A stretch of DNA of 64,000 nucleotides from Schistosoma haematobium (Eukaryota > Platyhelminthes > Trematoda > Strigeidida > Schistosomatidae): NCBI RefSeq assembly GCF_000699445.3, contig NC_067195.1, positions 64,972,591-65,036,590 of the forward strand, given 5' to 3'. Below the pieces are notes generated by a model that worked only from the letters and a program-made list of their open reading frames with translations, had not been told where the DNA came from and ran no database searches. Shown here one piece after another: positions 1 to 12,800 of the stretch. A program made the position numbers and the translations under genes. Each line of letters opens with the position of its first letter. The stretch's first letter is position 1.

Positions 1-410
1 TTTGTTTTGGTTATCGATTTTGAAATACACATATAGATAAACACACACACACAAAGTACCTATATTTACTTTATACCTATGTCCTTTTATTTTACATCAG
101 TAGAAGTAGTGGCAGGAGTAATTTACTATTTGCTAAATTTTTTTGCCTGTATAAACTTTGCTTAAGATAAGAAAATTATGACTATACAATCAAAAACCTT
201 GAATGACACAGTGTAACATAGATGCATCTGAATTCGGTTGTTAGGTATGCTTTCATAAAGTATCCATGCCATATATTTTTTGTGTTTTATATATTTGTTT
301 TGATGTTGGTTGTTAAATTATGGCACTTTTAAAACTCGTTTCAAATTACTACCAACGTAAATGACTTTGATAGTAAACAAATTTTATATTAATTTAATAG
401 TCGAATTCAC

Positions 411-490
411 CAGTCAATTGAAGCTAGATCACCATTGAAATCCTGAAAGCACTGAACGGCCGTTTCACCCTAGTATGGGACTAATCATGC
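411..490 (-). repeat. Decayed fragment of hammerhead-bearing repeat
   Basis: It shares the block from the left arm of the 7168-7340 inverted repeat: caattgaagctagatcacc, then the stem III palindrome and gaaac core complement (cggccgtttc), then tagtatgggact. It diverges just after gggact, so the other half of the ribozyme core is absent. Confidence 0.7.
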
Positions 491-750
491 TTCCTCAATA
501 AGACTGCCATTATTAGTTTCTGAAGTCTGTCATTAGTAACCACACAATTATTATTATTATGGATGAGTAAGTATTAGAAAATGTTTTATTTATGAAAATA
601 GACATTTTCGTCAGTCGACTTCAGCATTATGCTTTTTTATATGCTAAGACAGTAAATGATATGCCATATCGAAAAATGTTGATCTAGTATTCTTTTTATA
701 ACACTAATCATCTTTATTATCGAATCATTCTCACGATTTATTTTCTTTAG

Positions 751-820
751 TCAATGGTAGTTGTGAAGATACATCGACTATGAATCATGTCCAGCATCGA
801 GAAACAACACAATTCAATCG
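751..820 (+). CDS. MARK: MARK exon (linker), 70 nt
   Basis: It follows a pyrimidine-rich acceptor ending tttctttag and ends at the donor gtaaga. Read with two bases completing the previous codon, it is open ([19 protein letters not shown]) and joins in phase to the exon at 1521. It is short and unconserved, so its support is phase and splice sites only. The exon before it is not recognisable in 1-750. Confidence 0.65.
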
Positions 821-3800
821 GTAAGATCGGTGTATATAAAATAAAACCTATATACTTGCGTAATAATCAAATGTTTACAGATGAATATTTGTGATAAAGT
901 TATCGCATTACACATTACGTTTCTTTTTTATTTATCACGTTGAGATGAAATTGGTTACACATGAGTAAAATGGTTCAACCGATTGTTATTGATAAGCCAA
1001 AATAATAAAATTATTATTAGTAAAACAATTCCTAAAGCTCAATCCATATGCTAATATCATTACACATATTATTTTTTTATTTGACAGTGAACATATTACT
1101 AATGAATCACTGTCAAACTGTAAAAATATGATTACATTAAGAATTTTCATGTTTATAGTTACATACAAATTTAATGGAACTTTAACACCATAAGATGTAC
1201 AACAATAAATACAAGCTAAAAATTATATTCGTAAACCTTTGTTTTTCATAAACACTTGATTGAAATAGCTAATGATCGATGACAAATCGTGTTATTTTTA
1301 TAAAACTGATTAACAGAGATAAAAATATGTAAACCTTATCAATGTCACGGTCATTTTTTAGTTGGATACGTATAAATAAGTACGATTTCCAAGTATCTTT
1401 GGTCCCAAATTTATTAATTTTTTTTCATCGTGTGATCCTTTGTATGATGTCGTGATCACGAAGGTTGTATGTGTTTCTTTATGCCAATATTTGATAATTT
1501 GTACTATTTTTTATCTTTAGCGCTACTCCAGTTCGACGCAAATCAATTAGTACAACGAGACCTAGCTGTTGTAAGTCGAAACATGCTATTTTGTTTATGT
1601 ATGCTTTTTCATGTCCTTATTATAGATATCTTCATTTTTGTGCTACTAACAATTTGTAAAGTAGTCTTAGAGTTTTTTCTTCATTTTGTTTTACTTGTTG
1701 GTCTAAACCTCATTTGGAGAAATTATGGTTAGTCATTTTCTTTTCATTTCAGTGACAAACACTACATTGACAGTGAATGCAAATTCGTCACCGTTCAATA
1801 ATTACTCCTCAATATCGACCAATAACGATAAGGAAACTACAACTACTTCTACTGTTTCTTATAAAAATTCAGTTAATTCAACAGTAGCAAATCGTGTTAA
1901 TTTATTTAACAATGAATTAAATAAGAATAACACATCGTCTTTAGATATTGAATCAAAAAATGTAAATAGAGAACAAAATCAACCAAGTATTTATCCTAAA
2001 CCACGAACAATGTTTCGTTATCCTCCTAATGCTGCAGATATACTAAAGTATGTTGAGGAATTATTTTTTGTAAAAAAAGCGATTATTGTACTTTATCCAA
2101 TAGCTTTTGTAACAGTGCTTTGTTTTGGTAATAAGATTATCACGTGTGTTTTTTCCGTTGTTGTTAAAATATATTTACTGCATAAGGTACTCTGTTATCA
2201 ATCGAAGAATTTCAATTAATAATAATTCTAATGAATATGAATAGTTTATAACTTTGTCTATGTTTGAATCCATCTCATACTGGTAATTTTCTGTACATTC
2301 CAATGGTCTTCATTTAATTCCACATATATTTCTTTATTGTAATTCATATATGTTTTGATTCGAAATATTTACAATTGCAATACATTATTGTAATTTACAA
2401 GGTACCAAATTATAATTGAGTTCAATTAAGTGTGTTTTTAGACATTTTAATTCGGTATAGATAAATCGATATTGGATTTATATCACAACTGACAATTTAT
2501 TTCTTGTTAAGAATTAGCAAACATTAATTTATCCTCTCATTGAAATTCGTATTCAGTATTGATGATTTTGAAATTTTTTTAATCTGTGAAATATATTATT
2601 AACTAGAGGAATTTTCACTTGACCTGACTTACTTACTTACTTACTTTCGCCTGTTACTCCTAATGGAGCATAGGCCGCCGACCAGCATTCTCCAACCAAC
2701 TCTGTCCTGGGCCTTCTTTTCTAGTTCCATCCAATTCTTGTTCATTTCTCTCATGTCTATTTCCATTTCCCGGCGTAATGTGTTCTTTGGTCTTCCTCTT
2801 CTCCTTTGGCCTTCAGGATTCCATATGAGGACTTGTCTTGTGACGCATTTCGGTGCTTTCCTCAATGTGTGTCCTATCCACTTCCAGCGCTTCTTCCTGA
2901 TTTCTTCCTCCACTGGGATCTGGTTTGTTCTCTCCCACAGTACGTTGTTGCTAATAGTGTCCGGCCAACGGATCCGAAGTATTTTGCGTAGACAACTGTT
3001 AATAAACACCTGTATCTTCTGGATGATGGCTTTTGTAGTTCTCCAGGTTTCTGCCCCGTACAGTCGAATTGTCTTGACATTTGTATTGAAAATCCTGACC
3101 TTGGTGTTGGTTGACAGTTACTTTGAGTTCCAGATGTTCTTCAGTTGTAAATATGCTGCTCTTGCTTTGCCGATCCGCGCCTTCACATCTGCATCAGATC
3201 CACCCTGTCCATCAATGATGCTGCCCAAATATGTAAAGGTTTTTACATCTTCCAAATCTTCTCCGTCAATTGTGATTGGATTGGTGCATGCTGTGTTGTA
3301 TCGGAGAACCTTGCTTTTCCCTTTGTGTATATTGAGACCTACTGCTGCTGCTACACTGGTCGTTTTCTCCTGCATTTGTTGTTGCGTTTGGAATAGAAGG
3401 GCCAGATCGTCTGCGAAGTCTAGATCGTCCAATTGCATTCTAGATGTCCATTGTATCCCGTGTTTCCCTCCAGATGTTGACGTCTTCATGATCCAGTCGA
3501 TCACCAGGAGAAAGAGAAATGGTGAGAGTAAGCAGCCTTTCCTAACACCGGTCTTCACTTCGAACGACTTTGTCAACTGTCCTCCATGCACGATTTTGTA
3601 GTGTAATCCATCATATGAGTTCTGTATGATATTGACTATCTTCTGAGGCACGCCGTAGTGTCGAAGAAGTTTCCATAGTGTTGTTCCGTCCACGCTATCA
3701 AATGCTTTTTCGTAGTCAATGAAGTTGATGTAGAGTGATGAATTCCATTCAATAGATTGTTCCACAATTATCCGTAGAGTTGCGATTTGGTCTGTACACG

Positions 3801-6800
3801 ATCGATGCTTACGGAATCCTGCCTGTTGGTCTCGAAGTTGGGCGTCTACGCAGTCCTTCATCCTGTTTAACAATACCCTGTTGAAGACTTTTCCCGGTAT
3901 TGAGAGAAGAGTGATGCCCCTGTAGTTATCACACTTGCTGAGATCGCCTTTCTTCGGTATTTTGATCAGAAGTCCATCTTTCCAGTCTTTTGGTACTTGT
4001 TCCTTATCCCAAATCTTATTGAAGAAAATGTGGAGTATCCTTGCAGTTACCGCTACGTCTGCTTTTAGTGCCTCTGCTGGGATGTTGTCCGGTCCTGCTG
4101 CTTTGCCACTCTTTATTTGTCTGATGGCCATGCTGATTACTTCAATTGTTGGTGGGCCAACATTGATTGGGAGGTCCGTGGGTGCTGCTTCGATATTGGG
4201 TGGGTTCAGTGGAGCTGGTCGATTCAAGAGTTCTTTTGAAGTGTTCTACCTACCTGTTTTGTTGCTCTTCAATGTTGGTGATTACCTCGCCTTCCTTGCT
4301 TTTCACTGGTCGTTCTGGTTTGTGGCGATTTCCAGAGAGTTTCTTTGTCGTGTCATACAGTTGTCTCATGTTTCCTTCTCTTGCAGCCTTTTCCGCCGTC
4401 GTCGCTAAATCTTCCACATATTTACGTTTGTCAGTTCTGATGCTCCTCTTCACTTGTTTGTTTACTTCTGTGTATTCAGCTTGTGCCTTGGTTTTTTCTG
4501 CTCTTGTTCGGCTGGTATTGATTGCTGCTTTCTTGTTCCTCCTTTCTTGAATCTTATCCAATGTATCAACAGTGATCCATTCCTTGTGGTGGTGCTTCTT
4601 GTGACCCAGGACCTCATGACATGTTGAAGTGATTGCCTCTTTGATCCCCTTCCAGTTGCTCTCCACAGTAGTTCCTTCTCCATTGAGTAGATCATGAAAG
4701 GCCTGGAACTTGTTGCTGAGGACTATCTTGAATTTGTTGAGTTTGTCAGTATCCTGAAGAAAGGCTGTATTGAACTTTTGTGATATTGTCCGCCCCGTTG
4801 TCCAGTGCTTCTTGAGTTTCAATTTCATCTTGGCGACCAGCAAGTGATGATCTGATGCTATATCAGCTCCTCTCTTGGTTCTCACGTCCTCTATAGTCCT
4901 CCTGAACGTTTTGTTGATGCAAATATGGTCGATTTGTTTTGTGTAGAGTGATCCGGTGAAGTCCATGTGGTTTTGTGTATGCGTTTATGTGGGAATATGG
5001 TACCGCCTATGACCAGTTTATTGAAGGCACATAGATTTGCAAATCTCTCACCATTTTCGTTCCTTTCTCCCAGTCCGTGTCGTCCCATGACGTCTTCATA
5101 TTCAGTGTTGTCCGTTCCAACCTTGGCGTTGAAATCTCCCATCAGAATAGTCAGGTCTTTTGTTGGGCACTTCTCGATGATTGACTGCAGCTTATTGTAG
5201 AATTGATCTTTAGCGTCTTCATTGTAGTCGTTGGTAGGCGCATAGCATTGGATGATGTTCATTGAAATGCCTTCTTTCTTTGTTTTGAAGGAGGCTTTGA
5301 TGATCCTTGGTCCTTGAGATTCCCATCCTATAAGTGCGTTTTGTGCTCGTTTGGACAGCATCAATGCAACTCCTTGTGTATGTGGTGCATTTTCTTCTTC
5401 ATGGCCGGAGTATAACAGGAGCTCTCCTGTAGTTAGTCGTTGTTGTCCAACTTGCGTCCAATGTGTTTCACTGATCCCAAGCACCTCTAGGTTGTATCTT
5501 CTCATTTCTGCAGCGATTTGGAATGCTCTTCCGGTGTCCCACATTGTACGAACATTCCATGTACCTAAATAAATGGTTGCTCTGGTTGTCAGAAGGGGCA
5601 TCGGCCTCGTAACTTCCGAAGGAATTCGGCTTTCATCATGAGACGTCATAATTCTTCTAAATGAAGACCTTCTGACTCCCAAGGCAGAGTTTAAAAGGTT
5701 TGAATAATTTTTTCTGGTTAGCGTTTTTTTAGCGAGTTAGTTTTCTACGAGATGGGGTCGCTAACCCCATGCCCGACCCTCCTCCTTTATCCGGGCTTGG
5801 GACCGGCAGTAGCCCCCGGAGGGACTCCAGGCGGAGCTGACCTGACTTGGTATACTTTTATTTCGAAAAATTATTCTTCTGTGACAAAAATGTGCAGATT
5901 TGACGAGATTGCTAGGAAAACCAGTAACTGATCGGAATAAATCAAAATCGTATCAGAATAAGGAGTAAACTCAGTTTCATATTCTTGATATTCTCATGAT
6001 AGCACGATTAAATGACTCTTGTCAAAGATTGATTTGTCGATTGTCTATATCAGAAGAAAATATACTGTGTTGACTTCCAAGTTAAATTAACTGTTCTCCA
6101 GGATATTTACATAATTTATGATAAACTGAAGAAATTTCAGATTATACTTGTACATTATTGGAATATTCTCAAGCTCACTCAATTGAACTTTGAAATCAAG
6201 CAGAAAAATGAACGGTGATCTGCAGTATGAAATAAGATCTTGTTCGTGAACCTCTAACTTAAACTTCCTACTTCAGACTTTTGGCAGATGTTTTTAAATA
6301 GGATTTTTTTCTTGCTAAACTTGAAACATCCTTCTATAGGTTGGATTCGATTCGTGAATCTTCTAGTCTTAAGCTGTTTTTTTAGTCACCTGTTTAGACT
6401 TGGCAGTTAACTGGTTCTTCTGTAGCATACCTTATTTGTCCTATAAATCGTACTATTACTGATCGTATTATTCTGTCTAGTTATTCAGGGGTAAATTTAA
6501 ATCATATAACAACTCATTTACTCAGAATATCATTACTTCTGACTACACGTTTTCACCAGTATTATCTTTAAAAGTCATCTACAGGAGCAAACTATGTGAT
6601 TCAAAGAATGTGTAGATCACAAGTATATCGACTAGTCAATTCAGACAAAACTTTCTGTTAAACTATGATATTTTCAATCTATTATGTCATTATCACTTTT
6701 GTGTTCCACTCATTTTAATTTGCCTATGTAATTATTACTTGTCACTAATTGCTTATTTTTCGTTATATTTTTTATTATATAATCGTGTTACTTCTTGTTT

Positions 6801-9800
6801 AGTAACAAGCTAACTCAGTGTTATAGTTCTAAATATTATTGCACCATTTTAGTAAAATAGTTATTCTTGCTTAAAACGTTTCCTTCAAAAATTTTCGTTT
6901 AATAACAAGACTACAATTATTTACCTTATTTATTCATTAACAATCGATTAACTTATAATATTAAAATAAATAATGACAAACAAGTGTTTATCAACTGGTA
7001 TTTTAGATTAGAATAAAGAAAATAAAACTATGAATTCGGTAAGCTTATACTGAATTCAAAATATTGTATTACAATTTATTATCCAGTAAGTTGAACAGTC
7101 ACATTACATGTAATGAAACCCCTATATGATATCTGTTTGAATTCAGCAAGAGTTTGAGTAATATTTTTTTCACAGATTGAAATCATGAGTCAGTTGGAGC
7201 TAGACCACCATTGAAAACCTGGAAGCACTGGACGGCCGTTTCGTCCTAGTATGGGACTCCTCAGCAGTGCGGCCGTCCAGTGCTTCCAGGTTTTCAATGG
7301 TGGTCTAGCTTCAACTGACTCATGATTTCAATCTGTGAAATTTCTAAAATCTCCACAGAACCCATTCTGATAATATTTTTTGTTTAGTTATATAATTTTA
7401 TGCAGTTTGGAAATCTGTTCCTCTATCATGATCGTCTGAGTAATCATTGAAATTTACACAGCAGTAGACAATTACTTGATCATTCCGGTTTTGAGATTCT
7501 TTTAATAATTAGAAACCGCAATTGTACGCGAAATAAAAATGAGGATATTCAGGATTTTGCAACAAGCACTACACCTTTAGATAACCAAGATTAGGGGTCC
7601 ATATTTTGGCATTTAGTCGATTGATGATATACAGTTTGATCTTCATATTATGTTACCGATGTGTCACTATTTCATTCTTGACTTAGGCAATCCTCTTGTG
7701 TTAAATACATTTTGTAATAACAACGATCACAAGCTTCACATCTGACTTATTATATGGTTTAACCGAATCAGAGGAAATTTAGATAGTGTTTAATACAGCT
7801 CATTTGTTATATGCTTACAAATAAAATACCATACAATACAGTACTTTTTTTTTACCTTATATTGATAAACTATTCAGTGTTCAACAAAATAATTTTTATG
7901 TCTAATAAATATGATAAATTTTGGATTTTATTACTTCTTATGTATCTCTCGTGTTTATTGTTATTATTAATTATCCAGTTTTTATTTATATTCTTTTTTA
8001 TATCTTCTAGTGAATCTAATCCTTTTCGATTAGTCGATAATACATCAGCAACTGAGTCGTCAATTACACCACCGACTATCCCACCACATAGTTCTCGTTT
8101 ACCTGGAGGAATGAATAATACAACAATTAAACAGTTCAATAATAACAGTAATACAAGTCAAGCAAATCAATTTTTAGAAGGAATAACAAACACAAGTACA
8201 GTTAATAATAGTATTGCTCCAATTAACTCGTTCGGTGCTACAATAAGGCGTCCTACAGCACCTGTCCCACAAAATACTATTGTACCTAATTCATCTGTTT
8301 CTATTAATCCAACAACACGTACTTCTTATGCTTATCATTCATTAAGGTACTTATTGATTTTACTCTCCCTCCTTTTTTTGAATATTTTTTGGCAATAGTG
8401 CATAGCTAATATATTTAAATTTAAACAATAAGCTGTGTAAGATTTCCACATTAAACTTCTAATCATCATTTGGTAACTTACCTAAAGTTTTGATTCAGCA
8501 AAATCATTAGGATTTTAATAGCTATGTATTTTGTAATAAAAGTGGTTAACCAGCTGTGTTTTGAAGCGTTGATTTATCAGTTAGTTGCGACGTGATGATT
8601 CACATTTCAATTTATGGTTTTTCTATCTTCTCGGAATGAGTACAATTATCTAGTATCAAGATGACTTATTCCCCAGTTTTTTATAGAATACATTAAGCTA
8701 GACTCGATAATTGATTCCGCACACTTTCTCAGTGAATAATTATCTATACGAGCAATTTCTCGTAGCTATTTATACATATTTTTTTAAATTTCTAAGCCCA
8801 TGTTCCATCGCCTTAAAGCAAATCAGAGCAAATTACTGTATAATGTATTCACCCTTTTATAGACAGTCTGATATCCGTCCTATTTTACAATTAGCGTATG
8901 TTGGCGAAATCATAATGAAACGTTTGAACCTTTATCGAAATTTCGTCAGTTATGAACTTGTCAGGATCGATAAAACTTCCAAAATGAATGAAGTTATCAA
9001 TGCATTCGACTATTGTACTATGGTTTGAAACATTATAACTAGAGAAAAGTAACTTATAGAGGGAAGTAAAAGAAGTGTGTAAGATATCGTAAACTGTCTC
9101 AGAGTAATTACATTTACTTATCCTACACATATCGATTATTGGATTTAAGTTGTGCCTTCAGTTGGCAACCACTGATTTCCTTAGTTTTATTATATTTGTT
9201 GATTGGATGAATCAGTAAAAAGTCAATCCACACCACTCAAATTATTTTCACAACTTGATCAATAGATCAACGCTTTTTTATTACTTCAACATATCACCAT
9301 TTATAAAAGATACCTTTGAGATCAGAGTACCTGAACTCTTCTCATATCCTTAAATATCACATGTACATGAATAATTAAAATTAGAACTGTCTTTTATTCT
9401 CTTGGCAAATATTTAACGATTTCATTTACAACCCTCATTGATGTTGACCAATGATTAGCAATCTAACAACATGTCGATAATGATGCCTCTTCGATAGTCA
9501 AGCCGTTTTAGCTGATGCAAGCATCCGAATATATCTTTAAGTTTCTAAGATAATCATAGATTTATAACAATCAAAGAAAAAGATGTTTTTCACTGAGAAA
9601 TTATGAGTTCTTTCCGAAAGTAACTGGCTCAAAACTTACTATCTGTTTCAGAAATGGTTTTGACACTTGACAGTATTTTTTTATAAGTTGCAAGACTGAC
9701 AATTCGTATTAGAAACCGATGTAAATTATTGTTCCCCATATTGTCTTTAAAATCTTTAGTCAGTAATTGAAATGAGATAAAAAAAAGCAGAAAAAATGAT

Positions 9801-12800
9801 TAAAATATAACTTGAACTGTATGGTTTTATAAGTACATAAACAAACTATTAGCACAACTAAAAGATTAAAAAATGTTACAGTACATTAATTTGAACATAA
9901 CTGTTTAAACCATATAAGACACTATTTAGAATTATTTGTGTCTAATAATATCATCAATCAAGTTAACTATATTTTGATTCGGATAGTATTCACTAAGATA
10001 CTTATGTAGCTTTAATTCGTCGACCCATTTTTTTTCTAGATTGCCATCTCATACAACTGTTAATAGTTCTACTAATGAAATTCTCTTGCATCATCAACTT
10101 GGTCGAGTAAATAATCAATTAGTTCGTCCATCAGTTACCTCCTTATGGTCTAATGGCGTTAGTGAAATTGGCTCAAATCAGTCACCTACGAATTCTCCTT
10201 ATACAACTGATGCGACAGAGGCTACTCCAAACCTTCCATTCAGCCGTAATCTACCAGAACGGTCAACAATTCAGCATGTACCGACCGGAAGAGCCAGGGA
10301 ACGTCTTGAAGGGACGTCGGGTGGTCCACGACTTGTTCGTCACCCTGGAACACAAAGTATTGCTCATCCAACTAATGAATCTCACTCTCGTACGTCAGCT
10401 GGTAGTTCGAATTTTCCTACCCCAAGGCCTAACAGTCCTGATCTATCAATATCCTCCGGAACTTCATCCGCTTCCACTTTAAGTCATCACGGTGATCGGA
10501 CAGATTATGATGAAGAATCTCCAACACCAGAAAATGAAAGACATGTTGGTATTAATCAGAGAAGCCATACTATTGAACCCTCTATTCAACCACTCATTCG
10601 AAACTTTTCTGTACGTCCTTCAGTTAATCGGTTGGAACATGAATCTATTCACAATCATTCAAATACTAATGGAGGTATCAACAATTTTTTTCGTACCCTA
10701 ACAACTCGTATATCCAGTAGGTGAGTGGTGAATATATGATATTTGCTATTTTACAATAATAATACTATTACATACTATAAGTATACTTATTTTAATTTAG
10801 TCGTTTAAGTTGGATGAACGTAGTTGTTAAAATTAATTAATTATATTTCTTGTATTATGGCTAGCCATGCTGTTAAAATATGTAAGGTTACAATGTGGCC
10901 ATCAGTCATAGATTGCGTAACCAGAGGCACGTCCCTTCTCACATATATTCATCATATTAACGTCTTGTATGCTGAAATAATTCCATTGACTGTGATTCAT
11001 GTAGTGTTACCACACATACTCTTCACTTGTACTGATTTAATTTTTGGGATAAAACAGTTCATACACTCATTAAAAGTCTAGTTTGATTGGTAGAGTGTTA
11101 ATTACAAACAAAATACTGATGCGTTTGTAATATATATATATATATATATATGTTTCGGTACATTTATATATTTCATTTTAACTGCAATCTTCTCTTTTTG
11201 TCACCTTGTTCCTTTGGTGTTTATCGTTCTTCACCATATATTTCTTATATTCCTTCTAATAGTAACATATTCACACAGTTGAATCTAGAGATGAATGGAG
11301 ATTTATAAGATTTTCGAAAGGTGGGGATATTATACTGACAGATTTTGTTGTCGAACTCAACTCCACATATTGAATTCTTTCTGGTTGACAAAATTACATA
11401 TTTATTATTATTTAATGGAAACTTTACAAAATGTGTGTTGTTATGTATATTAATAGTATTTTTCTTCCTTTTTACTATATTAAGTGTTTTTGATAAAGAA
11501 ATTTCAGGACTTACTATCCTAGAATTGTATAATATTCAGTTAATCCCATCGAAAGATAAGTTAATTTTATGCTACAAATGTGAAACAACTCTCATTATTA
11601 TAACTAGTCAATCAGTTGTATATTCCCATTTATCTAAACAGAAATTTTTTTCAAACTTGATAGTTTTTTTGATAAAGTGTTCTGTCCAAGTTATCCAATT
11701 TAGTAATTATACTCTGTAGTGGTTGTTGAAGGCACAAGAGACTGAACAGTAAGGACTATATTCTATTTAGTTCAAAAGTTCCACTAATAAGATCCATGTA
11801 AATATATCACTTCTAAGGGAAAAATCCGAAAGAAAATAATCTTGAAATTTACTATATGATATGATTGATAATAATCACGAAATCTCTCGCTGTATAAGTC
11901 ATTCGCTATCCCTGATTTGATTAGCCATGAAGTTTTCTTCTTATAATAACGTTCCACTCAATACCGTCGTGTCTAATTGTTCACTAAGCATACGCCATCA
12001 TCAGGCACTAGATAAATTCTTCAATTAAAAAAAGTTTTTGTGTACATTTTGATCAGTATAAAGAATTTATTAGTCGTAAACTCCCATTAAACCTCTGTTT
12101 CCAAGTAGCATGACTAAACACTACTACAGTGATCGATTAGGACTTTCAGAATAATCAGAAGTATGTGTTGTAAGAATGAAAATTTACAGAGATTAAATTT
12201 ACATGTAGAATAGAAATTACTATAATCAGAATATCTATACACATTTTGTGGGTAAATTAAATCGAAGATTTCTATGTGAAAAATAATTATTCATCCATTG
12301 AGTTGTTTAATATTCTGCTGATATATGTATGCATTATTTTCATATAAAATCAACTTAATGCTGACTAGTTGCCAAGTTTATAATTTTGTAAAATATTTTG
12401 TCATGTATGTTTCAATTTTTGCAGCAAACTGTTTCGAAGGTCCGCCGTAATTCAACCCGGTTTATTGGCCACTTCTCCTGAGAACAAGGCATCTAATATG
12501 AATGACCCCAATGATCCCGACATGAGAATGGCACCTACAATGGAGCTTGATAAACTGGCTGTCGCATGTGGAAGTCCTCCGCCAGAAACATATCACAAAA
12601 ATAGTTCTATAAGACTTCCTCGAAGTCGAAGTGGAGTCACTCCACATCGGGTCACTCCTCAGGGATCTCGAAGACTAACTGATTTTAGCACAGTTACTGT
12701 TGATGAACGGTCAAGTCGGAAGAATGCAGATGCAACAGAGACTCTGAATCGAAGAAGAAATAAAAATGAAATGAATTTAGATGTTACTGGATCTATGAAT

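Larger units (their letters stand above)
2631..5837 (-). mobile_element. RTE-clade (SR2-like) LINE, full length but broken, antisense in MARK intron 3
   Basis: A non-LTR retrotransposon read on the - strand: GC-rich 5' leader near 5837-5700, apurinic endonuclease at 5682-4891, linker and reverse transcriptase at 4966-3118, and a C-terminal domain at 3009-2641. It ends in a tandem TTAC-type tail (2631-2644 on +). It is flanked by an 11-bp direct duplication (2620-2630 and 5838-5848). The frame is broken into four pieces, with breaks near 4950, 4240 and 3060. The motifs [20 protein letters not shown] and FADDLALL are readable. It is related throughout to the copy at 52867-56084 but more decayed, so probably an older insertion. 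It is not expected to be mobile. Confidence 0.93.

Noticed and set aside
1469..1732. Open frame on + across the MARK exon at 1521-1570
   Set aside because: It reads the exon in the wrong frame and crosses a clear gtaagt donor; the hydrophobic part is intron.
2663..3601. Long + strand open frame of 312 codons
   Set aside because: It is the antisense shadow of RTE copy 1 reverse transcriptase on the - strand. The same shadow recurs at 53022-53624 and 47109-47951.
11345..11719. 124-codon + strand open frame rich in Phe/Leu/Ile
   Set aside because: Lies in MARK intron 5 and has the composition of T-rich intron sequence.
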